Made by a program: the position numbers and the translations under genes
Notes under the pieces: model-generated
The model's database searches: none
Told to the model about the DNA's origin: nothing
Seen by the model: only the letters and a program-made list of their open reading frames with translations
In this document: positions 29,481-42,430 of the stretch, piece by piece
Layout: the number at the start of each line of letters is the position of its first letter
Numbering within the stretch: position 1 is the stretch's first letter
Source: Antedon bifida
Lineage: Eukaryota; Echinodermata; Crinoidea; Comatulida; Antedonidae
NCBI GenBank assembly: GCA_963402885.1
Contig: OY727103.1
Span: forward strand, 1,490,501-1,554,500
DNA: 64,000 nucleotides
Direction: 5' to 3'

Positions 29481-31054
29481 AATTGCAGAGTCACCAATCA
29501 CAGGAGAGTTGAATATTAATTGTCCAATCACCGAAGAGTCGAGTTATCAGTAAGTAAATGATACTAAAAATAACCAACACGGTCATGAACAACCACGGAA
29601 CAATTCCCATTCAATTCAAAATATTACTTATAAATATTATTAATTTAAAAAAAAAATAATGATAATAATATGAATAATAATTTTGAAACTAGATTTAAAC
29701 TTTGACAAATTATCTGCACAACAACACCTTGTGGATGTACACTAGAAAACGCACAATTAGGACCAGATAATATGTTGTTGGTGCTAAATTCTGTCTAGTT
29801 TGTGCCTTATAGTATATACAGTATAATACTGTATACATACTATACATACAGTGTAGTGTAGTTGAAATTACTGGACCCACTTTTAATCAAATTTTTAACA
29901 TGATGACATCATCAAAATCAAACAATAATTGAAGATAACAATTTTGGAAGATAATTGTTTAGCAACAACATATTAAAATGTTGAAAAAATTCTGATACAT
30001 AGAATTGAGATGCGCGCTGTTTTAAATGTGATGAACTATGACGCAAAATCTGAAAATTCGACTTTTTTTATTCAACAACTGGCCACATGATGATGTCACA
30101 ACATCCAATTGGCAAAATGTTTACATGAATCCGTATCCCAAATTAAAATAGTTGTAACTCATGCGAAAGATAATTAATTATCCTAGAGAATTTTTTTAAC
30201 TGGGAGAAAATGGAATACGAACAAGCAAGATGCAAAATTCATTAAAAAAAAATGTGAATGGCCATATGACGACGTCAGACTACTTGTCAAGCAACAATGT
30301 TACATGTATTCATATCTACAACTCATTAGCTTTCAAAATAAGTTAAAAAATAGTGGTTCATCAGTCTTCCTGAAGCGCAATAATAGATTTAAAATAAGAA
30401 TATTTTTACATAAATGTTTATTAAATAGCAATTTTTAAGTGTACTGTTTTTAAACTTTAACATGCACATGCATGCAAGTCAAATTCATAAAAATTAATGA
30501 AATTTATCACAGAAGGTATGAAGAACAAAAATCAATTGCAAAAACTGACTTTCTATGCTATGTACGAGCTGTACGCAAGTGTGCGTGCGCGCAATGCAAA
30601 ACAAATCGAAAATTTCGAAATGTACAAAATTTTCCTGAAATTTATAGAAAATTGGTTAGAAATTAATTTTGCACAATTTAAAACTTTAAATGCACGTGCA
30701 TGTGTAACTTTGTTAGGAACACGCCATTTTTACTCCATAGAAAGTTTGCCCTTGATATGAATTAAATTTTCACCAAGTATCAATGCAAAATGACTTTTGG
30801 TTTTTAATCTATGATCAATCAATTTTATTCATAAGATTGCGCCCAAGTCACGTTGCGCAACTTTGATGTCATTTAAAAACAGGTGCACAACTTCACATAA
30901 ATCTTGAGATGTTGAAATAAGTTACGAAATGTTATGTTTACACGTTTTAGAGGTGCAGATAACTAAAAAAGGAAAATGTTGTTAAAATTATACACTCACT
31001 TAATTGTCATTCAAAAAATGTTTTATTGAAATTGTCATCTATGTGATGTTAAGT

Positions 31055-31545
31055 CTAGCAAAAGAACCTGTGACCTTACAGGGTGAGCGCTATAACCACT
31101 AAACCACATACAATGGTACCTGGAGTACATATGATGCTTATAAAGATGACAATAAATTACATTTAATTAGTGTAGTGTTTACGTAGTTATTTATGTAAAT
31201 AGCCTACTTGTTCTGCAAGTTGCATTACTTGCATATTGGTCTGCAGATGGTTAGTCCTTTATAATAACGGGGCATACAACGAGGGATACAATAGCGTTGG
31301 TTATAGATGCGATACATGCTAGTAGCCTACTGCACACAACGTTTGTTATATGAATGTGAGAATACAAATAAAAGCACTTGACTGGATTATTTGAAACTGT
31401 TTCTTTATTTGGTATATCACAATTAGTACAGCAGTTAAATCTACTAATAAGCACTTAAGCAAATTAAAATATGGGTGCTCCAGTAGCTCCATTATGTGTA
31501 TATCAGATTTCTATATGATTCAACAATGTTGTGATTACATAATAG
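31055..31545. mobile_element. tRNA-headed interspersed repeat, copy 2
   Basis: Shares CTGTGACC, TTACAGGGTGAG, GCTATAACCACT and ACCACATACAATGGTAC, and later AAATCTACTAATAAGCACTT, with 5431-5800. The T-arm sequence (GAACCTG) is decayed relative to that copy, and an extra 100 bp or so is present in the middle. Confidence 0.6.
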
Positions 31546-31735
31546 ATAGTATCAAAGAACTTCCATATGAATTGAGGCTTCAACAATTAAATCGCAGTCA
31601 CAAGTTTAAGAGGAGACCTAATATAAACAAACAAAATTCTTATACAAAAAGTGGATACTACAGTAGTAGCATTAACCGTGAGAAAACAATTTAGTTTGAC
31701 AATAATAAATCACTGGAACGCATTGCCATAGTCAT
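31500..31735 (+). pseudogene. Degraded C-terminus of a non-LTR retrotransposon reverse transcriptase
   Basis: One frame reads ELPYELRLQQLNRSHKFKRR, and after a frame change reads RKQFSLTIINHWNALP then a stop at about 31730. The patterns RLxxLN...RR and ...RxxxxWNxLP are characteristic of the ends of LINE reverse transcriptase proteins (CR1/Jockey-like). Only this tail is present and it is broken. Confidence 0.65.
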
Positions 31736-32139
31736 AGTCAATGCAACTTCTGTAAATGTTTAGTATTGGTCAAAAAAGGACTTTAATACCATTCTGGGCT
31801 TTGAAGCATAACTAACAATATTTATAATTTGATAAAAGATACTTTACAGAAATTGAGGTAGATCGCATATTGCTATTCTAATTTTTTTACAAGCTACATT
31901 TAATGTAAAAATAAATACTATAATGGTCCTATTGCGATAACTTTTTTCTTTTCTAGGCTAGACCTAAAGACCGTTCACCGTGAGATACTTAGGTTGTGCA
32001 TTGTTTCTCTCTGTTTATTATAAATTACCATAAAACGTACTTTTAAGACAAAGAATGACCTGGTTTAATGTTTTTAAAGTAATATATACACATTTTTTTT
32101 ACAAAACGGCAAAAATTGTAGGGAATGTGTCTTTAATTT

Positions 32140-32270
32140 AAGGTCATACAGTACAACTCTCCTAAAGCTATTTAAATGTGCAAATCATCATCATCATTTT
32201 AAAGTAGGAAAGAATTTAAGATTTGAAAGAAACAGTGCTGCTTCAGGAGAGTTAGACACCCAATATTATG
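32140..32270. repeat. Inverted repeat downstream of YGIQE gene B
   Basis: CAACTCTCCTAAA (32154-32166) faces TTCAGGAGAGTT (32241-32252). It corresponds to the pair at 20968-21109 beside gene A, but with a shorter loop. Both lie beyond the stop codon, 0.28 kb away here and 0.62 kb away in A. Confidence 0.6.
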
Positions 32271-32533
32271 GGTTTTTTTTCTTATAATGCACACACAAAA
32301 AAAAACATAGCAAAATATTTAAAAGCAGCTTTTTCTCAAATATTTCTATTAAATTTACAAATTTACAAGTAAGAATGACATGTGGCAGAATCATTCTACT
32401 GCCCTCGCAATGAGCACTAAAATGTTTTTCCTTCAATAGTTATAAGGAAAAACATTTTAGTGCTCATGGTTGGATGGAGAAAAGATGGAAGACTACTGGC
32501 AAGATTTGAGGACAGGTGTAGAGAAACAATGAG

Positions 32534-35500
32534 TTACGAGTCTGACTCCTGAAAAAATGTAAAGAAAATAAATAATTAACATTTTAATTTAAAACCAATA
32601 AAATTTAAACAATTGTTCATAGTGTTAAAAATTATGTTTGTACAATACCTCTTGAATGCCATAAGGAAGGTCTTCTACTATAGGCTCTACTCCACAAAGA
32701 TTGTGAAGGCCAATCTGTAAAAATAATTTAATGGATGCATTTAATTAATAAACAGACCTCATATTTAACACACGTTATTTTTTATTTTATTTCATACGCA
32801 TCCAACAGTGAATAACCTGCCTATTCCAGGATGGATGAACTATTTTATAGTTTATCATGCTTATAAATAAAGTCTCATTTGCGTTTTATGAAAAGGAGTT
32901 GAAAGATTGGATTGGATTGGACCCTAAACCCTTAACCTTGTTAACCACCAAGTTACAGCTCCACTATATTTTTTTTCATTTTGGAGAGTAAATCAATATT
33001 TGTACCTCTTGAATGCCATAATACAGTTCTTCCTCTATAGGTTGGGGTCCACATCTTTCATTCCGTTCAGTCTGTAAATAATAGTTGATACTGAAGACAT
33101 CTCTTATAATGGGCGGTGATTTATTATATGTTCATTTAATTGTCAATGAGTTATATATATTGTGTGTTTATAATTTTACCAAATGTTTAATTACTAATTT
33201 GAATTTACACTCATTGAAAGATAAACTCCACATATATTTTGTTACAAAGTGCTTGGTTATTTGCTTCAGGAAGATTTAAATTAAATGAGAGTATCCCTTT
33301 GCAAAAAAGCCGTATACGAACGTATACGATTTACATACGTTTCGTATATGTTTCGTATAGGAAGTCCATTTCGTATACGAAACGTATACGCCAATTCGGA
33401 AGTTCCTGCCCGCATAATAAACATATACGAACCGTATACGATCATTTATAAACAATTTCCTAATTATACGATCCGTATACAATCCGTATACGATCCGTTT
33501 ACGATACGACGCGTGTACGTATACAAACTGCATCATATTACCAAGCGAAAAGGGACTGTCCCTCTTTTTACAAGACGACGATAGCATACGTTACGATGGC
33601 AGGAGCATCTTGACTGCAGTAATTCGTGTACAATTTGTTTGTTTTTTTTTCAGTCGGTATATGTACATTAAATTCCCTATGATGATTTAGTTCATATTTT
33701 TCGCTAATGAAAAAAATTGGTGCTGTATTTTACAAGACGTTATTTTTCTATCAAGCATAAAAACCCACCCAGGCTGTTCCGTCTTGTTTATCCCCTCTGC
33801 TATTTCTTTACCTTTGGTACGTTCCATTAATAAGTGAATCATACAAAATGTGCTGTTATTAATTTGAAAGTGCTTTAATTAATTATAATGTACTTGGAAA
33901 TAAATAAATAAATTTTAAATTGGGCCCGCAGTATATTAAATTTAAAACGAGTAAGTAAAATCCATAAATTACGATGTAACAAAAATGTAGAATACATGTG
34001 ACTCCCTATTATATATATGGAATGATCCAAATAAATTCGCCCAAAACGTGCCTGTGTTGTGTGTGCTGCATGCATACATGCATCACATGGATGGATCAGA
34101 TTTCATTCATTTTCAATCATGTGTTGTTGTCCAACAGGAAAAAAAATGGGATGTAGGCCTAGTTACAGTGGGCCAAAGTAGATAGTAAATTCGATGACTT
34201 CTAGCTAGCTAGGCTATAGGCATATTGTAATTGTATAGATCGAACATGCAGTAACTAGCTACTGCAGCAGCTCTAGTAAACTAAGAGTAACTAGGCCTGG
34301 GAAAAATACGCCAAGGAAAAGAGTCTGTGGTACACTCATTGTGAAAATAAGCTAGCTAGCTTTCCCCTATATATTAGATTTGGTTATATTGTATTATTTT
34401 AATAACCTACTCTAGCTAGTAGTAAATCAACAACGGTGAAATGGAAATACGATGCATTATGGATATCATCGTTGCAAAGTTAGGGGGTGCCAACAAAACA
34501 TTCAACAGCCAAAAATACGAAAAAAGAAGCTCCGACGTTTTAAAGCATTTTACTATTTTAGGCATCAGAACTAATTGCTGTAAATTTCCTAGAGTTGTCA
34601 CTGATGAATACAATTTAACATAACCTACTTTGGTACGTTCCATTAATAAGTGAATCATACAAAATGTGCTGTTATTAATTTGAAAGTGCTTTAATTAATA
34701 ATAATGTACTTGGAAATATATAAATAACTTTTAAATTGGGCCCGCAGTATATTAAATATACTGTAACTTAAAAAATCCAAATGATAAATTGTACGCGAAC
34801 GTAGTAAAACCAGATAAATGTTAAATACTTATTTTACATCTCCCTGGTAAACGCTGATAGGCCAAGCGGTATTTAATTATATTTTTATTGATTTAATTCG
34901 TAAATTAAAAAAAAATCGTTAATATAAATATGTGAACCTTTGTAACTTTTTGTTGTATATGCGCGGGCGCGAGATACTTAATAAGATAGGCTTTATTCAT
35001 ATCATATGTTGGAGTGGTAAACAACTATGAGCCTAGTTGCGAGGATACCGCTTCGTAACTACGTATTGACGTATAGACGTTTTACTATTGTATGTAATAA
35101 ATTGTGTACAATATTAGTAGCTAATAGTTTTGTTGTGCCCCTCTGTACACACGGCTGCTGGATATTTGTTTATCATTTTAATGAATGTAGTACGTGTCTA
35201 ACTCCAAATAAAGATATAACTAGAACACATTTTTGATCTTTTTCAAGAATCTGATAAACATGACTCATCTTTTTACATAATATACAGCATCAGCATGTAC
35301 AATCTAATTTAATTATCACACAATTGAAAAGAAAGGACAAGGATTTCAAATAAACTGTTACAAATAAACAATTATGAATGAAATAGTTGGGGTATTGTTG
35401 GGTCCATGGGAAATCAACAATGTTTAGTAGACTTATTTAATTTGTTATTTACAGTTGAGGGTGGTTATTTTTTAAAGACATGTTTTATGATTTCTTAATC

Positions 35501-38500
35501 ACCAAGCAGAAATACCGCTGAGATAAATGAAAGCAATTCAATCTGTTCGCTTAACCGGTAAAAAATTGAAAGAAATTCGATATACTGTATTTACTATAAC
35601 CACTAATTTTGTTTTTTAATTTTTTTCTACGGAAGTGATCAACTTCATATTCAAAATCCGATTGTATTCATCGTTAAATAATAATTATTATATAATGTTA
35701 ATGTACATATCAACACATCCCACTTCTGTTTTGGATCATGGTTTTCCTCTTCCGCATTATTTGCCAAAGTATTGTTACTCCATCTCCACTATACTACAAC
35801 ACATGTCGCGGAATAATATCGCTTAACATAAACGATGTAATTTGACCACCTAAAGCTCGCACGTGGTGTGACGAATTGAGAAGATCGAACGACGCGACGT
35901 ACCCGATGATATGCATGATTGGCCACCAGAGAGCCGAGTCGACCACGAGTTGCAACTGTAGGCAACCGAGCGACGATCGGTCGTCGTCGGCGGCTGAACT
36001 TACTGACCTCTGTCATATTTTATAAAGGAAAACTGCAAACAACATCGTGAAAATGGCCCCTTGTCTTGTCCTTTCTAGGCCTACCTAGTAGTAGTATACC
36101 TGTTTAGCGTATTTTATTGACTTGCGAAAAACGTTGTTTGAATTTTATCGGTAGCCTAGGCTATCTAATAAATAGAAATAAATATGGTCTTATGTCCTAG
36201 CTGCTACTACTACTACTACTACTACTATACTAATAATACTACTAGACTAGTAGTGGCTGGTGCTAGCTAGGCCAGAGAGCCGGCCTACGTACGTATTTGT
36301 TGTAATGACAATTTAAATGTTTTATTTAGCTCTATTCTACTCATTACTACTATTATAATTTATAAAATGGCCTAGTTTGTTCGTATATGATTCGTATACG
36401 TCCCGTATACGATATTCTTATCATGAATAAACAACGTATACGTTACGTATGCTAAACGTATACGACGCCAACTCTTTGTGGAGCAACAGAGTGGAAATAA
36501 TGTAAACAGTGAAATCGTATACGATCCGTATACGTCGTATACGTTTTCAGCGTATACGGATCGTATACGGCTTTTTTGCAAAGGGATTATCACAGTTTAT
36601 TTCAATCCTATATAAATTGTTATTTACCTGTGTTCCAAATCCAATGTCAGGTTGGTTTAATTCAGGTCTTAATTGCTGGATACATCGTGAAATATGTTCA
36701 TTCAGTACTTCTGCACTGCATCCTATAATAAATGTATACATTAGTTGTACTTGCCTTCGTAATTGTAGCAATTCCAAGTAGATAACAAATAGCTAATTTA
36801 ATTATTCTCACAATTACTACCAAAATAAACCCATGAACTGACCACAAAAATTACATAAATACCTGTGCATTCAGGTATAGTATTGGCTGGTGATGGTTGT
36901 AGATTGTTAGCTGGCGAAGCACCAGTCTTCTCACATTTTTCTGAATAAAAAAAGTTTTAATTAAATTCAATATTATGTCTGAAAACTATACAGTAGAAAA
37001 AAATAAATTAAACAAAAAATTTGTTGGTAAAAAAAAACATTGGGTCATACAAATTGAGCTTGTCATTTTTGGCAACTGTTGATAAACAATGATTATACCA
37101 TCTGATTCTTCAGAACTAGCATCTGATCTGAAAGCCGCACTTGCCTCCCCAAAACCAGTATCCGGTTCTTGCTCATTTCTATACGACAAAAAAACCCCAA
37201 ATTAATTTTTGTTAACTGTTACAGCAGATAATAACCAGGTTTAAAATATAGGATTAAACAAAAAAAAACATAAATTGAGAAAATAGTAAGAATATTGGAT
37301 AACGTAGAAAAAAAGTAGAGCCTAATGGGTTGTCTGAAAATAAAAAATGTTAGTTGTATATGTCAGAATGCAGGTTAGAGAGCAATAGCCTATTTTCATT
37401 TTTTCTGCTCATTTTTTGTGCTTCGCAGATCTCTAGTTATGTTGTAACTTGGCCAGCAGATGCATGTATAATGTAGTTGTGAACTTGACCTTGGTTTAAT
37501 GAAAATATGGTCGCGTAACATAACTACACATGATTTTCTAAACTTCTTAAATTGAATATAAATTCAAAACTAACAGCCTTCTTAAACTGAGGGTCATCTT
37601 CCTGTATCATCAGCAAAATTTTTGAAGATGGGCTTTTTGCACAGACGCGTTTAAAAATGCTCAAAAACGATGCGCGCAATTTTGTCACACTGCTTGTACG
37701 CAGCTTAGAAAGACTGTTTTTGCACGTTCTTTATTCCTTTCATTTTTGATGAATTATGAATTAAAAATAATGACACAGTACACGTGCAAGTCAAACTTTA
37801 AAAATCGTGTGCTTGAAAATGCGAATTTGTGTAAAAATATGCCTATTTTAATCGATTATAACTCTGGGATAGTGACTTAACTTATTTAGATCAAAATTTA
37901 GACCATAAGTATGTTATGGCATCATCACATGGCCATCTGAATTTTAAAAATTGACACACTTCATCACATTCAATAAACTTATTTTTCATTTTGAAAAAGT
38001 CAAATTCAAACAATCGAATAAATGTGAGTGGCGTAAAATAAAAACTAATCGTCAACTAAACAGTTTACAATGCCAATTTTGTTAACAGTAGACATTGCCT
38101 TGCTGCGGCCTACTGTAGACTAAGCCTAATAATTAGCATAATATGCATGTTATGATGCGCTGCGCAATAAATACATTTTTTTTTTTAGTCACTGTATTGC
38201 TGCAATGCAATAATTTACTATGCACATGTTATATTATAATAATAATTGATCTGAAAAATAAATGAATTGAAATGAAATATAAAAAAAAGAAGAATGTAGG
38301 TGTATGTGCTCCCTCCCAAAAATGTAACATTCTCACCAAGCAAATGAATAACCAAGGTTAAAAGTGTTTGTGTGATATTCTAAAGAATTTACTTGAATTA
38401 CAGTACAAATGATACAGTTACTAGTTACTACATCGATACTATTGCATTGCACATCGATACTATTGCATTGCACATCGATACTATTGCATTGCACATCGAT

Positions 38501-40558
38501 TCTATTGCATTCCACATTGATACTATTGCATTGCACATCGATACAATTGCATTGCCCATTGATAGTATTGCATTGCACATTGATACTATTGCATTGCACA
38601 GCGATACTATTACATTGCACAGCGATAGCTATTGCAATAAACATTTTATTATTAAATGCTTGAATTTTAATATATTAACCACATATAAATAACTCTTATA
38701 TTATATCAAATTATACAGTCAGTATACCAATTAGAGGATGACAATATTTAGTGTATAAAATGTATATAAAACAAGCTTTGTAATAGGGTCAAAGTAAGTT
38801 ATTTATGAAAAGGGTGCAATATAAATTTATTATTATTACTTATTTTGATCCAAAAATCCATGCACCAAGCCACATGACCACTGAACTAAGTCAAGAGCAA
38901 TCAAGACTTTTAATTTAAATAACATTTTATATTTACTTACTGAAAATTAGTGTGTTATCTACAGTAAATAAACACAAATTTATTATTGATGACATTGTGA
39001 ATGTAAAATAACTGTATAATATATACTTTTCATTAGCTCTCAACGTTACAAAGTATCCAATAACTTACCGAGGTTCCTGGTTTTTGGGCAAATTTCTTGG
39101 AAGACCTGAATCCTCATCAAGAGAACTTAAACCGACCTTCTCCTCACTACTGCAAAATAAAAAATGAATTATGAACATTTGTACAATTATTTTTAGAAAA
39201 TTAACCATCCATATAACCAGGTAGGTATAAATACCAACATTAGGGGTTGTCTGAACATGAATTATGCATGTAAAGTCAACTCTCCCAATAATAAAAACCT
39301 TTGGGCTGGCTTAATATGTCTGGTAAGTTCCGAATGTGGTTTTAATAGTAGAGAAAATAGAGAAAATTCTGGTATTGGGAAAGTTGACAATGAGGATATA
39401 ATTAAGCATGTAATAAAAACTGCAAAAACAACAAACAATAATAATAGTAAACATATAAAAGTATGGATTTGGAAATAATATAATAATAAATAATATGGAA
39501 ATCTGTAGCCTACAGACTTATTGACCTCTGAATTTTCCTGGTTGTACAACAATGTGTTAGTCGATTATAAAAACTTTTAAATTTAATGTCAAATAATGGT
39601 CATTAGTAGGTTTAAAAAAAGACTAAAAAAAATTATCTGAATAAATGAAATGATAAATTAGTAAAACATAGTTAAAAAAAACTGGAGACTCTTGGGCTAG
39701 ACTAAACTACCTATCTAAATGCAATTTTAAAAGTTGGAAAGAATTTTGGATGAATATTCTGATTTTGGTTGAGAATCCAATATTTGGGAAATTTAATTTT
39801 GAAAGAGTTGACAGCAGCATAGATGTAGGGTACAGTATGTTCAAGACACAAATTGATGTTAAAAAACAAACAAAAAAAGTACATATCCAAAAAGTATTAA
39901 AGTGGTTTTTATCCACTTAACACACAAACATTCATTATTTTGTATTTACAAATAAAAAGTTTACATTGATTCATTTTAGGTATTACCAAATGTCAAAATG
40001 ATTAGATTTTGAAGATCACATAGACATAACAATCTAGGAATAATGATGTTTGGGTACTCAATAGGTTTAAGTGCACACACTTCACTACAAACTCACACAA
40101 GCAGGAGAGGTGATTAGGTTATTGTTATAGAAAGTTCAGAACACTACACAGAAATTCATCAATTTTAATACAAATGCAAGTGAAAATGTGGGAAAAATAG
40201 AGGGTTGCAATGAAAAATTACCTTTGAACATTTTGTTCTCAGAAATCTGGTAAATTGTAGAAAATGTTATTGGTCAATAGTCTTTAATTTAAAAGAATAG
40301 ATCACGTAGTCCAGTATAACAGAAATATTGGATAAACCTTGATGCTATGTACATATTAGTCAACAAGATAAGCTGATATTATCGTTATAAAAATTCATGA
40401 GAAAATTATTCACTTAAATTTTCAATAAATACAGTATTTATTGTTTTCAGTTTACAGAAATGTCCAGTAAGCAGATGTAAGGCAGATTTCTTGTCATAGA
40501 AGTAACATTTCAAATAGAACCCACAGTATAGTATGTATACTTACTTAAACTCTGCCAT
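32534..40558 (-). CDS. YGIQE-module gene B, paralogue of gene A, unknown family
   Basis: Exons: 40558-40545, 39149-39069, 37178-37099, 36940-36863, 36722-36628, 33071-33006, 32714-32649, 32548-32534; all in frame, 164 residues. Shared with gene A: the start exon (MAEF against MSEF), an exon opening RNEQ with DTGF, an exon ending CTG, and two phase-0 exons with PIE...YGIQE (CGPQPIEEELYYGIQE and EPIVEDLPYGIQE). The basic nuclear-signal exon and the acidic exon of A have no counterpart, so B is much shorter. Its fifth exon gives a possible helix (SAEVLNEHISRCIQQLRPEL) and ends GFGTQ, reminiscent of the YGIQE end. The intron between 36628 and 33071 contains a 3.3-kb DNA element. The probable first non-coding exon ends at 44190. 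Function unknown. Confidence 0.7.
33292..36588. mobile_element. 3.3-kb non-autonomous DNA element with CGTATACG-rich ends
   Basis: Ends are inverted repeats: ATCCCTTTGCAAAAAAGCCG then TATACGA on the left, the reverse complement on the right. Both subterminal zones (33310-33530 and 36380-36575) are packed with the 8-bp palindrome CGTATACG and close variants. Inside is a direct repeat of about 120 bp (33815-33936 and 34627-34755, TTTGGTACGTTCCATTAATA onward). I see no transposase. A target duplication is not clear. It lies in an intron of gene B, about 40 bp downstream of the donor of exon 5. Confidence 0.8.
38431..38637. repeat. 21-bp minisatellite in an intron of gene B
   Basis: About nine to ten copies of a unit close to GCATTGCACATCGATACTAT, with substitutions increasing toward the right end. 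Because the period is a multiple of three, several frames stay open across it on both strands; none looks like a gene. Confidence 0.93.
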
Positions 40559-41084
40559 GTTCTTGAAAATCTAAAAAAAAAAAACATGTAATATTTCAGT
40601 TGTGTGTCAAAGCATACATGTACAACAAAAGGCAAACCACATTGCAATGAAAAAAGCCCCAAGGTGTTGTAAATATGTTCACCACATATTTTAAAATATA
40701 ATTCATTCAACAAGGCTGCAGATAAAATACATTTTATTAGCTAAAAATGGTCCCTGCACAAACCCTACTAGGCCTCTTCATTCATAAACTGGCATAACGT
40801 AGCAGTGCGGTGACGATGCAGTATTTGCACTCTTGGCGCCGCCATTTCAGTTGTAGATAGGCTAACGTAAAATGTCAAATTAACTGTTTGCTAACATGAA
40901 ATTAAATCACAATACAGTACCACATAAAAGTGTCTTAACTATTATCAATAACGATTAGATATTTATTGCTAGCTAGTACGTACAACAGTGTTAAAAAGCA
41001 AATTTTTTTCACCACAACTTGACTGCACTGTGCCTCAAAACACAAACTGTGTCATGTGATTATAGGATACCAGCGTTGCCAGCG

Positions 41085-42430
41085 ATAAAATTTAATTATG
41101 CCGTAGCCTGTCTCAAATAAATTGGGAAAAAATAATTGCCAAATCCCCAAAAACAGCACCACCAACGGTTGCATGTCTAAAAAACGTCTGTAAAATAGGG
41201 CCTAAAATTGTATCCCCATGTCATTCAAAATGTATATTTTTAGTTTTGTGTGTAATAACTAAAATTAAAAATTCCCAATATCTGGGGTGCGAAAATGATA
41301 ATTGTGAATGACACCAACACTAAAACACTTAAAATAGGAAATAAAAAATATATATTAAGTGTCTCCAGGACCTCAGCCCACCATGGTCGAAAAATGGCAG
41401 TTATAATTTAAAATAGGAGATAAAAAATATATATTATTATTCATATATTATTATTAAGTGTCTCCAGGACCTCAGCCCACCATGGTTGGGGCTAAGAAAT
41501 TTTGAAAAATAGAGCTGCTCAATGGCACTTAAGTTGAAATAAAAATGTATAAGAGTCTCTAGGACCTCTGCCCACCATGGTCACTGACTGGTGGGGCTGA
41601 GGTAAGAACATTTGGGAAAATAGGGCTGCTACGATGCAAATGGGACCTAATTTGAAATATGGGAAACAATTTCTCTAGGAGACAAATTTGTTTAAATTAG
41701 AGCTGAATACTGAATAGCTTTATTTGTCCATTATCATATAAAATAATAATAGAAATTCTTCTTAAAGATTGGCAAATATATATTAGTACAATTAAAAACA
41801 GATATACATATGAAATATAAACAAACATCAAAAAATAGAATACACATATTATTGCACAAAAACTTAAGTTTAAAAAGTAGATTTTTGGAAGTTAAAAGTA
41901 AAAATACGATAAAAAGCATAAAATAGATAGATACTAAGCTGCTAAGTTACTGCCCTTTTAAGGGTTGTGGTAGGGGTGCGGCCGCTTATAATTATGAACT
42001 GAAAAAACAAAAAAACCTGTTATGTTTTCATTGAATTGTCTCTACAATTCTGGGATCCAATAACCTGCATAATCCTGAAATAGCCTCTTCGGTTTCGTTG
42101 TGCTGCCTATCTCACACACGGTAGTTTGTGAGCAGGCTTCCTATCAGAAGAGTTGATTGAGTCCGAAATGAAAGGATAGAGGAACTATTGTACGGAAAAA
42201 AACTGACAGACCTGTTTGTAAGATATATTGTGTAAGGTGATATACGAAATTGCAAGATTAAACAAAATATTATTCTTGTTCTGTGGTATGTTATTTTTTT
42301 TGGTTGTTCAAAAAACACAAAATTATGCCATATTATGCTAAAAACGGCTAAATAATGCCGCGGCATTATGCCAGATGCTGTGGGCCTCTAAATAATGCCA
42401 AAAAGCATAATAATGCCAGAAATGGCAACT
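41085..42430. mobile_element. Insertion specific to copy B of the duplication
   Basis: At the matching point of copy A (about 27320) this sequence is absent. The ends may be short inverted repeats: GTTGCCAGCGATAA on the left and TAATGCCAGAAATGGCAAC on the right. Inside are three copies of a block containing GACCTCAGCCCACCATGG or close variants, a sequence also found inverted at 4655-4675. No coding frame is evident. Confidence 0.6.

Larger units (their letters stand above)
25650..31045. repeat. Segmental duplication, copy A
   Basis: Covers the end of intron 2, the start-codon exon, intron 1, the probable first exon and upstream DNA of gene A. It matches 39360-46240 in the same order and orientation. 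The match is close over long stretches (for example 28430-29400 against 43230-44190, and 29470-30080 against 44290-44910). Copy A has more units of the TAGTTCAC/AAAGTAAA repeat at 27640-28160 than copy B, and lacks two insertions found in B. Confidence 0.93.

Noticed and set aside
33285-33587. Open frames of about 100 codons rich in Y, R, I and V
   Set aside because: They translate the CGTATACG palindrome cluster at the end of the DNA element on both strands.
35789-36016. A 75-codon basic open frame on the minus strand inside the 3.3-kb element
   Set aside because: No domain recognised, no splice or start support; it may be chance in a GC-richer patch. It is too short to be a transposase.
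38333-38692. Overlapping 84-103-codon open frames on both strands
   Set aside because: Translations of a 21-bp minisatellite; the repeated residues mirror the unit and nothing resembles a domain.
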